A DNA stretch of 64,000 bases from Pseudomonas fluorescens HK44 (GCF_000217955.3 NZ_AFOY02000023.1:118205-182204); one strand, 5' to 3'. Counted from the stretch's first letter, positions 1 through 9,375 are shown. Notes: generated by a model from the letters alone, not told the origin. Made by a program: numbers and translations.

Positions 1-257
1 GCTGCCTCCGCCAGCATCTGTGCATCGCCACCGGCGATCTGTACCGAGCGTGGCTCGGGATCACCTTCGTGGACCATGCGCAGACGCGATTTGCGGGTGT
101 TCCACAAACTCATGTCGCTGGTGACCATTTCCGAGACTACAAGCCCTGCGCCCAGTCGTTTGCACAGCTGACGAAAGGGCTGGTCAGTGACCCCCGCCAT
201 CGGGGCGAGAATCAAGCCATTGTGCAATGTATATGGGCCGATGCGTACCGCCGACAT
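1..257 (-). CDS. dusB: tRNA-dihydrouridine synthase B, N-terminal part (runs off the window)
   Basis: The 85 visible residues are the N-terminus of a Dus-family FMN enzyme, which reduces uridine to dihydrouridine in the tRNA D-loop. The sequence opens MSAVRIGPYTL and continues with the flavin-barrel signature LAPMAGVTDQPFRQL, then GLVVSEM. This pattern is typical of DusB rather than DusA or DusC, because dusB sits next to prmA and fis in gammaproteobacteria and a prmA gene lies just upstream here. The start is the ATG whose complement is at 255-257. The C-terminal three quarters lie outside the window. It is probably the last visible gene of the minus-strand prmA-DUF3426-dusB run. Confidence 0.9.
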   Translation of the reverse strand, partial: MSAVRIGPYTLHNGLILAPMAGVTDQPFRQLCKRLGAGLVVSEMVTSDMSLWNTRKSRLRMVHEGDPEPRSVQIAGGDAQMLAEA

Positions 258-454
258 AGGACTTCCCTGTTGTGGGGTCGGATCATGAGAGTTCGAAAAA
301 GGGTTGGCATGATACCCGCTCTCGATGACTGGATAAAGGCTGAATTGGATAAAATCTGAACAGTTATTCCGTTATTGCCATCAGTTTGGTTCGAGGCGCC
401 GGGAGTCAGAAAGTGGCCGTCAGCGGTGTGAGACTCGGTGCCGAGTGAAGCGAT
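258..454. other. dusB / DUF3426 intergenic region with small hairpin
   Basis: Non-coding spacer between dusB and the upstream DUF3426 gene. A perfect 8-bp stem (CGAGTGAA / TTCACTCG, GCGA loop) at 442-461 overlaps the DUF3426 stop codon. No T-tract follows it on the minus strand, so it is at best a weak or processing signal. No small ORF with a ribosome site is seen. Confidence 0.4.
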
Positions 455-1714
455 TCACTCGGGCGAGTGGAAGCTCAGGCTGTAGTTCACGGCTTTGGGG
501 CCCGGATCGAGGATGTCCAGGGCAATATGGATCGGTGTTTGCGGTGGCATTTCTGCGAGGTCCGCGAGGTCGCCATTGAGGTATTCGCCCGGTTTGAAAC
601 GGCGGCTGGCGATCAGGTGGCCATTGAGATCGGCAAAGCGTAGCTCCAGCAGCGGGAACGGCTGTGAGAACGACGCGCGGTTGTAGATGATCGCGTCGAC
701 CACCAGTGCGCCGCTGAAGTCCGGGTGACTGCGCACCACCAGGTTGCTGCTTTTGATTTTTGCGATGTCGACCTTGGACGGCACGCTGCAACCGATGTGC
801 GGGCACGCTTGCTGGAACCAGGGGCGGTATTGGTCCTGACGGGCCAGTTCGTCGAAATGATAGGCAATGTACTGGCCGGCAAGCGCTGCTGCGCCTAGCA
901 GGACCATCAGGCCCCAAAAGAACCGGCGACCCCAGGGTGAGCGGCGTTTTTGCCAGTCGAGCTGTAGCGGGTCGTCGACCAGGTCCTGCAACACCTCGTC
1001 ATGCATGGCCGATTCGTTGCGTGTGCGCTTCTTGCGTGCAGGCTCGGGCTCATGGGCTTCGTCGTCGAGGTCGTCATCGGTCGCGGACAGGCGTTCGTGT
1101 TTCGCTGGAGACTCCGACGTTTCGAATGGTTGGTCGAAGCGCAACTGCGGTGCCTCTGGCTCATCGTCCAGATCGACCAGTTCGAGCGACAGCGAGGGTT
1201 CGGTGCGCGAGGGTTTTTCCGGCTCGTCGGCGATGTCTGCCGATCGGTGGCTCTCGGTCGGTGGGTGCGTGTGCTCGCTGGCCAGCGCGCGTTCGGCGGC
1301 GGATTCACTGAACAGGCTGTCGGACCACGGCTCTTCGCCTTCGGATGTATCCCGGCGGGCGCTCAGCGAGTCTTCCTTGTGCTTGCGCTCATGGCCGAAC
1401 TCTTTGGTGGGCTGGATTTCCCGTTGTTCGAGCTTGGCGAGTTCTTCGTCGAGGTCGAGGCTGTCCAGATCCAGTTCGGTGGCTGTCCACTGCTTCTGGC
1501 TGATGGCCCGTTGCGTGGGGGGGGCAACCGGAGGCGGGGTCTTGAGGGCGATAGCTTCCTTGCCCGTGCGTTGTTCGAGCAACTGCCGTGCGGCATTGAA
1601 CACTTGCAGGCAAGAGCCGCAGCGAACCACCCCACGGGCCACGCTCAATTGGGCGTGGCTGACGCGGAAACTGGTCTGGCAATGCGGGCACTGGGTGACG
1701 AAGCTATCGGTCAT
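455..1714 (-). CDS. Zinc-ribbon membrane protein with DUF3426 domain
   Basis: 419 residues. The N-terminus carries an MJ0042-type zinc finger: CPHC at residues 9-12 and CGSC at 32-35. A long, acidic, low-complexity linker follows (about 60-255, rich in D, E, R and S), then one membrane segment near 262-285 (WGLMVLLGAAALAGQYIAY). The C-terminal DUF3426 domain should be periplasmic. It lies 30 bp after prmA and before dusB, the conserved gammaproteobacterial order. Function is unknown; a cytoplasmic metal-binding finger coupled to a periplasmic domain suggests sensing or scaffolding, which is only inference. The highly charged linker explains the long spurious ORFs on the opposite strand. Confidence 0.85.
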   Translation of the reverse strand: MTDSFVTQCPHCQTSFRVSHAQLSVARGVVRCGSCLQVFNAARQLLEQRTGKEAIALKTPPPVAPPTQRAISQKQWTATELDLDSLDLDEELAKLEQREIQPTKEFGHERKHKEDSLSARRDTSEGEEPWSDSLFSESAAERALASEHTHPPTESHRSADIADEPEKPSRTEPSLSLELVDLDDEPEAPQLRFDQPFETSESPAKHERLSATDDDLDDEAHEPEPARKKRTRNESAMHDEVLQDLVDDPLQLDWQKRRSPWGRRFFWGLMVLLGAAALAGQYIAYHFDELARQDQYRPWFQQACPHIGCSVPSKVDIAKIKSSNLVVRSHPDFSGALVVDAIIYNRASFSQPFPLLELRFADLNGHLIASRRFKPGEYLNGDLADLAEMPPQTPIHIALDILDPGPKAVNYSLSFHSPE

Positions 1715-1744
1715 GCGGCCATCCGGAGTATGCAGGCGCTCATT

Positions 1745-2623
1745 TTAGCGCCGACGGCCGGTAATGCGCACCCAGCCATCGCGATTGGCAATCGGGTCCA
1801 GTTCAAAGTCCTTGGCATAAGCCTCTGCGACTTCCGGGCCTTGCTCGGCGAGGATGCCCGACAGTGCCAGGCGACCGCCGGGCTTGACCAGGCTGGACAG
1901 TTGCGGGGCCAGGGAAACCAGTGGTCCGGCGAGAATGTTGGCCACCAGCACGTCAGCCTGCACCTGCGGCAGATCCTGGGGCAGGTACAGCGGAAATTTC
2001 GCTTCGGCAATGTTGTTGCGCCCGGCGTTGTCGCGGGAGGCTTCCAGCGCCTGCACGTCAATGTCGGTGCCGACCGCTTCCTTGGCGCCCAGCAGCAGGG
2101 CGGCAATCGCGAGGATCCCCGAGCCACAGCCGAAGTCCAGTACGTGGCAGTCCTTCAGGTCCTGGCCATCAAGCCATTCCAGGCACAAGGCGGTGGTGGG
2201 GTGGGTGCCGGTGCCGAACGCCAGGCCCGGATCGAGCAGCAGGTTGACTGCATCAGGCTCGGGCGCAGCGTGCCAGCTCGGGACGATCCACAGGCGCTGG
2301 CCGAAGCGCATTGGCTGGAAGTTGTCCATCCAGCTGCGTTCCCAGTCCTGGTCTTCGATGACTTCGCAGTGATGCTCGGGCAATGGGCTGCCGGTCAGCA
2401 GCTCAAGGTGAGCCAGCACGCTGGCAGCTTCGGTGCCGCCCTCGAACAGGGCCAACAGGTGAGTGTGCGACCACAGTGGGGTGGTGTTCAGTTCCGGCTC
2501 GAAGATCGGCTGATCTTCGGCGTCCATGAACGTTACCGATACGGCGCCCACTTCAAGGAAAGCGTCTTCGTAGGTTTCGGCTTGTTCTGGGCTGATGGCG
2601 AGACGGACTTGCAGCCAAGGCAT
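1745..2623 (-). CDS. prmA: Ribosomal protein L11 methyltransferase
   Basis: 292 residues, the normal PrmA length. It trimethylates ribosomal protein L11 using S-adenosylmethionine. The N-terminal L11-recognition domain (MPWLQVRLAI..) is followed by a Rossmann methyltransferase fold with motif I VLDFGCGSGILAIAA and the NIL tripeptide (VLVANILAGPL) typical of PrmA. The reading frame stays open for another 91 codons upstream, but that stretch is translated REP repeat and spacer. MPWLQVRL matches known PrmA starts, so the start is set at 2623. It lies downstream of accC with a terminator and a REP pair between, so it may have its own promoter. Confidence 0.95.
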   Translation of the reverse strand: MPWLQVRLAISPEQAETYEDAFLEVGAVSVTFMDAEDQPIFEPELNTTPLWSHTHLLALFEGGTEAASVLAHLELLTGSPLPEHHCEVIEDQDWERSWMDNFQPMRFGQRLWIVPSWHAAPEPDAVNLLLDPGLAFGTGTHPTTALCLEWLDGQDLKDCHVLDFGCGSGILAIAALLLGAKEAVGTDIDVQALEASRDNAGRNNIAEAKFPLYLPQDLPQVQADVLVANILAGPLVSLAPQLSSLVKPGGRLALSGILAEQGPEVAEAYAKDFELDPIANRDGWVRITGRRR

Positions 2624-2729
2624 GGCGGGCACCTTTGAAAAATATAGTGTGCAGCCTAGCGGGCTGCGAGAAGCGCGCAAGTTTACGCGAGAGCGGCGCA
2701 GAAGACGACCGGCTTGCCAGGGATATACC

Positions 2730-2863
2730 TGTGGCGAGGGAGCTTGCTCCCGCTGGAGCGCGAAGCGGTCCAAAAATGGGCGCCTCGGTTTTACCTGGGA
2801 CACAACTGTTGGATGGTTTGCGGCTGCTTCGCAACCGAGCGGGAGCAAGCTCCCTCGCCACAA
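2730..2863. repeat. REP-like inverted pair, family A
   Basis: Two copies of the element GTGGCGAGGGAGCTTGCTCC in opposite orientation (about 2730-2752 and 2841-2863) separated by about 90 bp. Each copy is itself palindromic (GGGAGCTTGCTCCC). The same pair recurs at 7256, 22590 and 39515. It lies between accC and prmA and is wrongly translated as an N-terminal extension of prmA in naive ORFs. Confidence 0.85.
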
Positions 2864-2890
2864 GGGTTCTGCATTCAGTAATCCCGGATA

Positions 2891-2920
2891 CAACAAAGCC
2901 GCTCGAAAGCGGCTTTGTTG
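2891..2920. terminator. Bidirectional-looking intrinsic terminator after accC
   Basis: Stem CAACAAAGCCGCT / AGCGGCTTTGTTG with loop CGAA, 13 bp perfect, starting 15 bp past the accC stop on the minus strand. The lower stem provides the U-rich tract (GCTTTGTTG). It separates aroQ-accB-accC from prmA. Confidence 0.75.
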
Positions 2921-2934
2921 GTCTGGATCAAGCT

Positions 2935-4296
2935 TTAGTGTTGTGCCGCCAGCTTGTGTTCCAGGTAGTGGATGTTGACTCCACCTTTGCAGAAGCCTTC
3001 GTCGCGGGTCAGGTCGCGGTGCAGCGGGATGTTGGTCTTGATCCCGTCGACCACGATTTCGTCCAGCGCATTGCGCATGCGCGCCATGGCTTCTTCACGG
3101 GTTGCCCCGTAAGTGATCAGTTTGCCGATCAACGAATCGTAGTTCGGTGGAACGGCGTAGCCGCTGTACAGGTGCGAATCAACCCGCACACCGTTACCGC
3201 CCGGGGCATGGAAATGCTTGACCGTGCCTGGGCTTGGCATGAAGGTTTTCGGGTCTTCGGCGTTGATCCGGCATTCCAGCGCGTGACCGCGGATGACCAC
3301 GTCATCCTGGGTGAACGACAGTGGGTTGCCGGCGGCGATGCTGAGCATCTCCTTGACGATGTCGATGCCGGTGACCATTTCCGAAACCGGGTGCTCTACC
3401 TGGACACGAGTGTTCATCTCGATGAAGTAGAAGCTGCCGTTTTCGTACAGGAACTCGAAAGTGCCTGCGCCACGGTAACCGATGTCGATGCACGCCTTGA
3501 CGCAGCGGGCGAAGACTTCCTGGCGAGCCTTCTCGTCGATGCCCGGTGCCGGCGCTTCTTCGAGAACCTTCTGGTGGCGACGTTGCAGCGAGCAATCGCG
3601 GTCACCCAGATGGATGGCGTGGCCCTGGCCATCGGAAAGTACCTGAACTTCCACGTGGCGTGGGTTGGTCAGGAATTTTTCCAGATAGACCATCGGGTTG
3701 CCGAACGCCGCGCCAGCTTCGGAGCGGGTCAGTTTTGCCGAGGAAATGAGGTCTTCTTCTTTGTGCACAACGCGCATGCCGCGACCACCGCCGCCGCCAG
3801 CGGCTTTGATGATCACCGGGTAACCGACTTCGCGACCAATGCGCAGAGCGGTTTCTTCGTCTTCCGGCAGCGGGCCGTCGGAACCTGGAACGGTTGGAAC
3901 GCCGGCAGCGATCATGGCGTGCTTGGCCGAAACCTTGTCGCCCATCAGGCGGATGGTTTCAGCTTTCGGGCCGATGAAGGCGAAGCCGGAGTTTTCCACC
4001 TGTTCGGCGAAGTCGGCGTTTTCCGCGAGGAAGCCATAGCCTGGGTGAATGGCGGTGGCGCCAGTCACTTCGGCAGCGGCAATGATCGCCGGGATGTGCA
4101 GGTAAGAGTGCGCGGCCGATGCCGGACCGATGCAAACCGATTCGTCTGCCAGGCCCAGGTGCATCAGCTCCTTGTCGGCCTTGGAGTAAACGGCGACGGT
4201 CTTGATGCCCATCTCTTTGCAGGCACGCAGGATCCGCAGGGCGATTTCACCGCGGTTGGCGATCAGAACTTTTTCCAACTTCGCAGGTTTCAACAT
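2935..4296 (-). CDS. accC: Acetyl-CoA carboxylase, biotin carboxylase subunit
   Basis: 453 residues. ATP-dependent carboxylation of the biotin on AccB is the first half-reaction of malonyl-CoA formation for fatty acid synthesis. The order is biotin-carboxylase N domain (KVLIANRGEIALRIL), ATP-grasp with glycine-rich loop (KAAGGGGGRGMRVV), the catalytic stretch HLGDRDCSLQRRHQK, then the C domain. The start MLKPAKLEKVL at 4296 is preceded by a good site (GGAGAG, about 7 nt away). An ATG 21 bp upstream would overlap accB and is less likely. accB ends 17 bp upstream, the usual accBC operon. Confidence 0.97.
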   Translation of the reverse strand: MLKPAKLEKVLIANRGEIALRILRACKEMGIKTVAVYSKADKELMHLGLADESVCIGPASAAHSYLHIPAIIAAAEVTGATAIHPGYGFLAENADFAEQVENSGFAFIGPKAETIRLMGDKVSAKHAMIAAGVPTVPGSDGPLPEDEETALRIGREVGYPVIIKAAGGGGGRGMRVVHKEEDLISSAKLTRSEAGAAFGNPMVYLEKFLTNPRHVEVQVLSDGQGHAIHLGDRDCSLQRRHQKVLEEAPAPGIDEKARQEVFARCVKACIDIGYRGAGTFEFLYENGSFYFIEMNTRVQVEHPVSEMVTGIDIVKEMLSIAAGNPLSFTQDDVVIRGHALECRINAEDPKTFMPSPGTVKHFHAPGGNGVRVDSHLYSGYAVPPNYDSLIGKLITYGATREEAMARMRNALDEIVVDGIKTNIPLHRDLTRDEGFCKGGVNIHYLEHKLAAQH

Positions 4297-4313
4297 CGTT
4301 GGCTCTCCGCGGT

Positions 4314-4778
4314 TCAAACGATGGTGAACAGCGGTTGGTCGTACTCAACCGGCTGGCCGTCTTCGACGAGGATGGATTCGATCACACCGCTGCTTTCAGC
4401 TTCGATGTGGTTCATCATCTTCATGGCTTCGACGATGCACAGGGTGTCGCCTTTCTTCACGCTCTGGCCAACTTCAACGAAGGACGGCGAGGACGGCGAA
4501 GATTTGCGATAGAACGTGCCCACCATTGGCGAACGGGCAACGTTGCCGTTCAGTACTGGCGCAGCGGGAGCGGCCGGTGCAGCGGCAGCAGCAGGCGCGG
4601 CAGCAGCGACAGGTGCCGGAGCCGGAGCGTGCATTGGCGCAGGAGCGTAGTACTGCTGGGCCGGGGTTTTGCTATGGCGGCTGATGCGTACGGACTCTTC
4701 GCCTTCCTTGATCTCGAGCTCGTCGATGCCGGACTCTTCCAGCAGTTCGATCAGTTTCTTAACTTTACGGATATCCAT
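4314..4778 (-). CDS. accB: Acetyl-CoA carboxylase, biotin carboxyl carrier protein
   Basis: 154 residues, normal for BCCP. A helical N-terminal part (MDIRKVKKLIELLEE) is followed by an Ala/Pro-rich flexible linker (about 45-77) and a C-terminal biotinyl domain. The biotin-acceptor motif is EAMKMMNHI with the modified lysine at 120. It carries carboxybiotin between AccC and the AccA-AccD transcarboxylase. It forms an operon with accC (17 bp downstream) and probably aroQ (48 bp upstream), an order conserved in Pseudomonas. Confidence 0.97.
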   Translation of the reverse strand: MDIRKVKKLIELLEESGIDELEIKEGEESVRISRHSKTPAQQYYAPAPMHAPAPAPVAAAAPAAAAAPAAPAAPVLNGNVARSPMVGTFYRKSSPSSPSFVEVGQSVKKGDTLCIVEAMKMMNHIEAESSGVIESILVEDGQPVEYDQPLFTIV

Positions 4779-4826
4779 GAATCATCAACTCCCAAGGGTC
4801 GGTCAGGGGCGTTTAACGCTTGTTGT

Positions 4827-5279
4827 TCAAGCCGTTGCCTGTCTTTCAAGCTGCTCTAGTGCGGCCTCCAGGGCCAGTCGATAACCGCTGGCGCCAAGGC
4901 CGCAGATCACTCCCACCGCAACGTCGGAGAAGTAAGAGTGATGGCGGAAAGGTTCGCGTTTGTGCACGTTAGACAAATGCACTTCGATGAATGGGATGCT
5001 CACCGCCAGCAGCGCGTCACGTAATGCGACACTTGTATGCGTAAAAGCTGCTGGATTGATCAAAATGAAATCCACACCCTCGCCGCGAGCGGCGTGAATG
5101 CGGTCGATCAATTCATACTCGGCGTTGCTTTGCAGGTAGAGCAAATGGTGGCCGGCATTGCGCGCACGCTGTTCCAGATCCTGATTGATCTCGGCCAGGG
5201 TCACTGCCCCATAGACGCCCGGTTCGCGGGTGCCGAGCAGGTTCAGGTTGGGTCCGTGCAGTACCAGTAGGGTCGCCAT
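4827..5279 (-). CDS. aroQ: 3-dehydroquinate dehydratase, type II
   Basis: 150 residues. It converts 3-dehydroquinate to 3-dehydroshikimate in the shikimate pathway. The type II signature is clear: LVLHGPNLNLLGTREPGVYG, with catalytic Arg18 and Tyr23 on the flexible lid, INPAAFTHTSVALRDAL, and EVHLSNVHKREPFRHHS with the catalytic histidine. It lies directly upstream of accB-accC, as in P. aeruginosa where this copy is called aroQ1, so transcription of aromatic amino acid and fatty acid genes is probably linked. Other aroQ paralogues may exist outside the window. Confidence 0.95.
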   Translation of the reverse strand: MATLLVLHGPNLNLLGTREPGVYGAVTLAEINQDLEQRARNAGHHLLYLQSNAEYELIDRIHAARGEGVDFILINPAAFTHTSVALRDALLAVSIPFIEVHLSNVHKREPFRHHSYFSDVAVGVICGLGASGYRLALEAALEQLERQATA

Positions 5280-5410
5280 TGGCTGTTCCTTGTTATCTGT
5301 GTGCAGTTATCAGAACCCGGCGACTATGCCGCAAAGCCTTTGTGACTGTCCAGTTCTCTGCAATAGCCAGCACAATGACCGATGATTGCGCGAAATATGT
5401 GACCAACCGA

Positions 5411-7174
5411 TTAAATCCGGTCATTCGCTTTAGCGACACGTTCGGCGAAGTCCCTTGCATTGATCTCGCCAATCACCCGCACATCGCCACGTTCATTGCC
5501 GTCCTTGCCGAAAAACATCAGCGCCGGTGGTCCGAACAGCTTGTAACGGTCGAGCAGGGCGCGCTGTTCGGCGTTACTGGCGGTGATGTCGAAGCGAACC
5601 AGTCGATAACCTTTAAGGCGCTCGACGACGTTGCGCTCGTTAAGCACCTCGTGTTCGATGACTTTGCAACTGATGCACCAGTCGGCGTACCAGTCGAGCA
5701 GCAGCGGGGTGTTGGCGGATTTTGCTTCGGCGAGCACGCGATCGAGTTCCGCCGGGGTGCTGATGGTTTGCCATTCACTCGGGTTTTGCGCTTGGGTGAT
5801 GCCAGGAGCATTAATGACTTTTGGCTGGCTTATCGGACTGAACGGATCGGCCTGGCCGCTGAAGGCGCCGTACCAACATGCCAACCCGTAAAACACCAGG
5901 AGCATCCCCAGCAGTTGGCCGAGGCGTTTTCGCGGCGGTTTATAGCCAAGTTCCAGCGCCCCGAGGAACAAGCCAACCCCGGCTGCCAGCAAGCCGATCA
6001 GCAGCAAGGTGATGGGGCCGGGCAATACCCGGCTGAGCAAGCCGATTGCCAAGCCCAGCAGCAATACGCCAATCGCGTTTTTCACGTAGACCAGCCATGG
6101 GCCGCTTTTCGGCAGCCAGGCCGCGCCGCCGGTGGCGACCAGCAACAATGGCGCGCCCATCCCCAGGCCCAGAACGAACAGCTTCAACGCACCGCCCAGC
6201 GCATCGCCGCTGGCGCTGATATACAGCAACGCACCGGCCAGAGGCGCGGACACACACGGCGAAACCAGCAGGCTCGACACCACGCCCAGCACCGCCGCGC
6301 CCCACAGCGAACCCCCTTCAGTGCGACCGGCAATGCGGTCCAGGCGGCTGCTGATCACGTGGGGTAATTTCAGTTCGAATACGCCGAACATCGCTAACGC
6401 AAACACCGCGAAGAACAAGGCAAACGGCGCCAGCACCCACGCAGATTGCAGGCGTGCCTGAAGGTTCAGTTGGGCGCCGAACAACCCCATCAACGCGCCG
6501 AGCACGGCGAAACAGGCGGCCATCGGCAGGACGTAGGCCAGCGACAGATTAAAGCCGCGTAGCCCGCCGACCTGACCGCGCAACACTACGCCGGAGAGGA
6601 TCGGCAGCATCGGTAGCACGCAAGGGGTAAACGTCAGGCCAAGGCCCGCGAGGAAGAACAGCGCCAGTTCGCGCCAGCGCAAGCCCGCGACACTGGTCGG
6701 GGAGGTAATGGCTGCACCGTCGATCTTCAGGCGTTCGGTTTCCGGTGGATAACACAGGCCTTTATCGGCGCAGCCCTGGTAGGTGACGGCCAGCGTGAAA
6801 CCCCGCTGATCGGCGCTGTTGCGTGGCAGGTCGACGTCGAGAATCCCGTGGTAGACCTCGACGTCACCGAAGTATTCATCGTGCTTTTTTTCGCCCGAAG
6901 GCAACTGTGCAGCGCCCAGGCCGATGTCGGCGGGCTCGCTGTGGAACTGGAAGCGATGCCGGTAGAGGTAGTAACCCTCAGTGGCGACAAAGCGCAGCTT
7001 GATCGATTGCGGCGTGCTCTCTACCAGACTCAGCTGAAAGGCTTCGCGCACGGGCAGGAAGTCGGCGCTGTTGTTGATCGAGCCTAGGGTCGAACTGGGG
7101 CGACTGTCCAAAAGGCCGGCGGCATTCACCGGCAGGACCAGCACTAACAGCATCAGGCAGAGCAGACGGCGCAT
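5411..7174 (-). CDS. dsbD: Thiol:disulfide interchange protein DsbD (DipZ)
   Basis: 587 residues. It moves electrons from cytoplasmic thioredoxin across the inner membrane to periplasmic DsbC/DsbG-type proteins. A signal peptide (MRRLLCLMLLVLVLPVNAAG) leads into the periplasmic alpha domain with its cysteine pair (GCADKGLC). Eight or so membrane helices follow, with the two buried cysteines in TPCVLPMLP and VSPCVSAPLAG. The C-terminal thioredoxin-like gamma domain has active site WCISCK. The frame extends 46 codons upstream through a REP repeat; the signal peptide fixes the start at 7174. The neighbours aroQ and ctpL are syntenic with PA4845. Confidence 0.96.
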   Translation of the reverse strand: MRRLLCLMLLVLVLPVNAAGLLDSRPSSTLGSINNSADFLPVREAFQLSLVESTPQSIKLRFVATEGYYLYRHRFQFHSEPADIGLGAAQLPSGEKKHDEYFGDVEVYHGILDVDLPRNSADQRGFTLAVTYQGCADKGLCYPPETERLKIDGAAITSPTSVAGLRWRELALFFLAGLGLTFTPCVLPMLPILSGVVLRGQVGGLRGFNLSLAYVLPMAACFAVLGALMGLFGAQLNLQARLQSAWVLAPFALFFAVFALAMFGVFELKLPHVISSRLDRIAGRTEGGSLWGAAVLGVVSSLLVSPCVSAPLAGALLYISASGDALGGALKLFVLGLGMGAPLLLVATGGAAWLPKSGPWLVYVKNAIGVLLLGLAIGLLSRVLPGPITLLLIGLLAAGVGLFLGALELGYKPPRKRLGQLLGMLLVFYGLACWYGAFSGQADPFSPISQPKVINAPGITQAQNPSEWQTISTPAELDRVLAEAKSANTPLLLDWYADWCISCKVIEHEVLNERNVVERLKGYRLVRFDITASNAEQRALLDRYKLFGPPALMFFGKDGNERGDVRVIGEINARDFAERVAKANDRI

Positions 7175-7255
7175 GACAATCTCGCGTATCGGAAGTGAGC
7201 GCATGATAGCGGACGGAGCCGATGACTGCCGAGCCAGGGGTTTCGATGATCCATT

Positions 7256-7387
7256 GTGGCGAGGGAGCTTGCTCCCGCTCGACTGCATAGCAGTCGCAAA
7301 GCCATAGAGCAAGGTATGCCTGAAACAGCCGAGTGGCAGGTTTCAGGGTTGCTGCGCAACCCAGCGGGAGCAAGCTCCCTCGCCACA
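7256..7387. repeat. REP-like inverted pair, family A
   Basis: GTGGCGAGGGAGCTTGCTCC at about 7256 and its inverted partner ending at about 7387, in the dsbD / chemoreceptor gap. It has the same design and spacing as the 2730 pair. Confidence 0.85.
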
Positions 7388-7413
7388 GAGATCAGCGTCG
7401 CTCAGAGTTGGTG

Positions 7414-9375
7414 TCAGACGCGGAAGGCTTGAACGGCGGTATGCAGCTGGCCACCCAGCACCAGCAGATTCTCGCCCTGACTGCGGCCTTCGCCAATACG
7501 CACCAGGTTATCCCCACCCAACTGATGAATCCGCTCGCTGTGATCGCGGATTTCACTGACAGCACCACTTTGTTGCGCCGTCACATCGGCGATGCGCACG
7601 GCAGTGTCGGCAATGGTCTGGATGGCCCCGACGATTTTATCCAGTGCACCGTCAGCCGCTTGTGCCTGATTGGCGGTGGTTTCGGCATGTTCGACCTGAG
7701 CGCGCATGCCTTCCACCGATTGCCGCGCAGCCTGTTGCAGGCCGGCAATCAAGGTCTGGATTTCTGCGGTGGCGCCGGCGGTGCGTTGCGCCAGCGAACG
7801 AACCTCCTCGGCGACCACCGCAAAACCGCGACCCATTTCCCCTGCGCGGGCGGCTTCAATCGCCGCGTTCAGGGCGAGGAGGTTGGTCTGATCGGCAATC
7901 GAGCGAATCACCGTCAGTACGCCGCCGATGGTGGCCGACTCTTCGGCCAGATGCTCGATCATTTGTGCATTGCCCTGGACTTCGCCAACCAGCGCGTGCA
8001 GTCCGGCGAGGCTCAAGCCAATCACCTTTTGCCCGTGCTCGACCGCAAGACCGGCGTGACGGCTGGCGTCGGCAGCCTGACTGGCATCGTCGGCGACTTG
8101 CTGGATGGTGGCTTCCAGCTCGCCAAGCGAATCGCGGATCAGCGCGGTGTCGCCGGCCTGATGTTCGGCGCCGCTGTGCAAGTTGCTGCTCAGCTCGGCT
8201 AATATCCGGCTGCTGCCAGCCACCTGTTCGGCGTTCAGGCGGATCGTCCCGACCAGATCCACCAGATAAGCGCGCAGGCGATTCAGCGACTCTTGAATAT
8301 CGTGCAGCTCTCGGTTGGTTGCGCCGAGCTGGATGTCCCGACTGAAGTCGCCTTCCGCCCAGGTCGACAGCGCTGGCGCCAGGTTGGTCAGCACACGGGC
8401 GAGGCGACGTTGCAAGGTGTCGATGAGCAGCGCGATCAGCAGGATCAGGCCGATCATCACGCCCTGCATCAGCCGCACTTCACCCTGGATTTGCCCGTGT
8501 TGCGCGCGAACCGCCGGCTCCAGTCCGGCAATGGCCTGCTGCACGGCGGCAATTTTCAGGTGGGTGGCGGCGCTGAGGTCGGCGCGCTTCTGAATCTGTT
8601 CGCGGGTCCGGCCGAGTTCGGCGGGGTAGCGGGTGAGCAGGCTGGCGAGTTCACGTTTGAAACCGGTACCGGCATCTTCGGCGACGGTTTTTTCAGTGTT
8701 TTCCAGGCCCATCATCGCCGAGAAATCGCCGGTATTCGATTCTTGGCTGGCGGTCACGCCAAGCAGCGGCAGCGCTTCGATCAGCTCGGCCTGAGTGCGG
8801 ATGCTGCTGACTTCGCGCTCGACATCGGCCGCCAGTTCGCTGCGGCCACTGCTGACCAGTTTGTCCCGGGCCAGTGAGAGTTTGCCCACGTGCTGCGAGG
8901 CTATGAGCAAGGGTGGAAGATAGGCGGCAGCGGCAGGCGTATTGGCGCTGGTGGCGTATTGGCTGAGTTGCTCCAGGCTGGAGCCCAGTTCGCGCTCGGC
9001 CTGGAGCAGCAAGGCTTGCGGATCACCCGCCAGTTTGCCGGCGGCCAACAGGTCGGTCTTGCTGAAGTCATCGAGGCTGGCAAGGCTCGGCCGCACACTG
9101 TCGGCCAGGCCGACCGGCAGTTCGTCGAGTTCTTTTTGCAGGGTCTCGATGGCCTGGCTGGCGCTGCTCAGGCGCAGGGCATCGCCGTTGGCCAGGTAGT
9201 CTTCGACGTTGCGCGCTACTTGATTTTCAAAGTGCTGCGACAGGCCCAGGTAGCGCTCCATCAACAGATAAGGACGCTCCAGGGCTTTTTGCGACCACCA
9301 TAGGGTGGCGCCGAGTGCGAGGCACACCGCAACTAAAAGCAGGGTATTGAGATTGGTCAGCAACTTCAGGCGCAT
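7414..9375 (-). CDS. Methyl-accepting chemotaxis protein, CtpL-like
   Basis: 653 residues. An N-terminal membrane helix (LNTLLLVAVCLALGATLWW) is followed by a helical periplasmic domain of about 280 residues, a second membrane helix (MIGLILLIALLI, about 308-325), a HAMP domain, and a long cytoplasmic signalling coiled coil. The hairpin tip IADQTNLLALNAAIEAARAG is the kinase-contact signature. Its position between dsbD and gcbA corresponds to P. aeruginosa ctpL (PA4844), a receptor linked to phosphate and catechol-type taxis. Orthology by position is likely, but the ligand here is not proven because sensor domains drift quickly. No pentapeptide tether for CheR is seen at the C-terminus (..QAFRV). 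Confidence 0.85.
   Translation of the reverse strand: MRLKLLTNLNTLLLVAVCLALGATLWWSQKALERPYLLMERYLGLSQHFENQVARNVEDYLANGDALRLSSASQAIETLQKELDELPVGLADSVRPSLASLDDFSKTDLLAAGKLAGDPQALLLQAERELGSSLEQLSQYATSANTPAAAAYLPPLLIASQHVGKLSLARDKLVSSGRSELAADVEREVSSIRTQAELIEALPLLGVTASQESNTGDFSAMMGLENTEKTVAEDAGTGFKRELASLLTRYPAELGRTREQIQKRADLSAATHLKIAAVQQAIAGLEPAVRAQHGQIQGEVRLMQGVMIGLILLIALLIDTLQRRLARVLTNLAPALSTWAEGDFSRDIQLGATNRELHDIQESLNRLRAYLVDLVGTIRLNAEQVAGSSRILAELSSNLHSGAEHQAGDTALIRDSLGELEATIQQVADDASQAADASRHAGLAVEHGQKVIGLSLAGLHALVGEVQGNAQMIEHLAEESATIGGVLTVIRSIADQTNLLALNAAIEAARAGEMGRGFAVVAEEVRSLAQRTAGATAEIQTLIAGLQQAARQSVEGMRAQVEHAETTANQAQAADGALDKIVGAIQTIADTAVRIADVTAQQSGAVSEIRDHSERIHQLGGDNLVRIGEGRSQGENLLVLGGQLHTAVQAFRV

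Noticed and set aside
1001..2638. 545-codon plus-strand ORF across DUF3426 and prmA
   Set aside because: Runs antisense through two well-supported genes and the gap between them.
2624..2896. N-terminal extension of prmA
   Set aside because: Encodes REP repeat; the family N-terminus MPWLQVRL sets the start at 2623.
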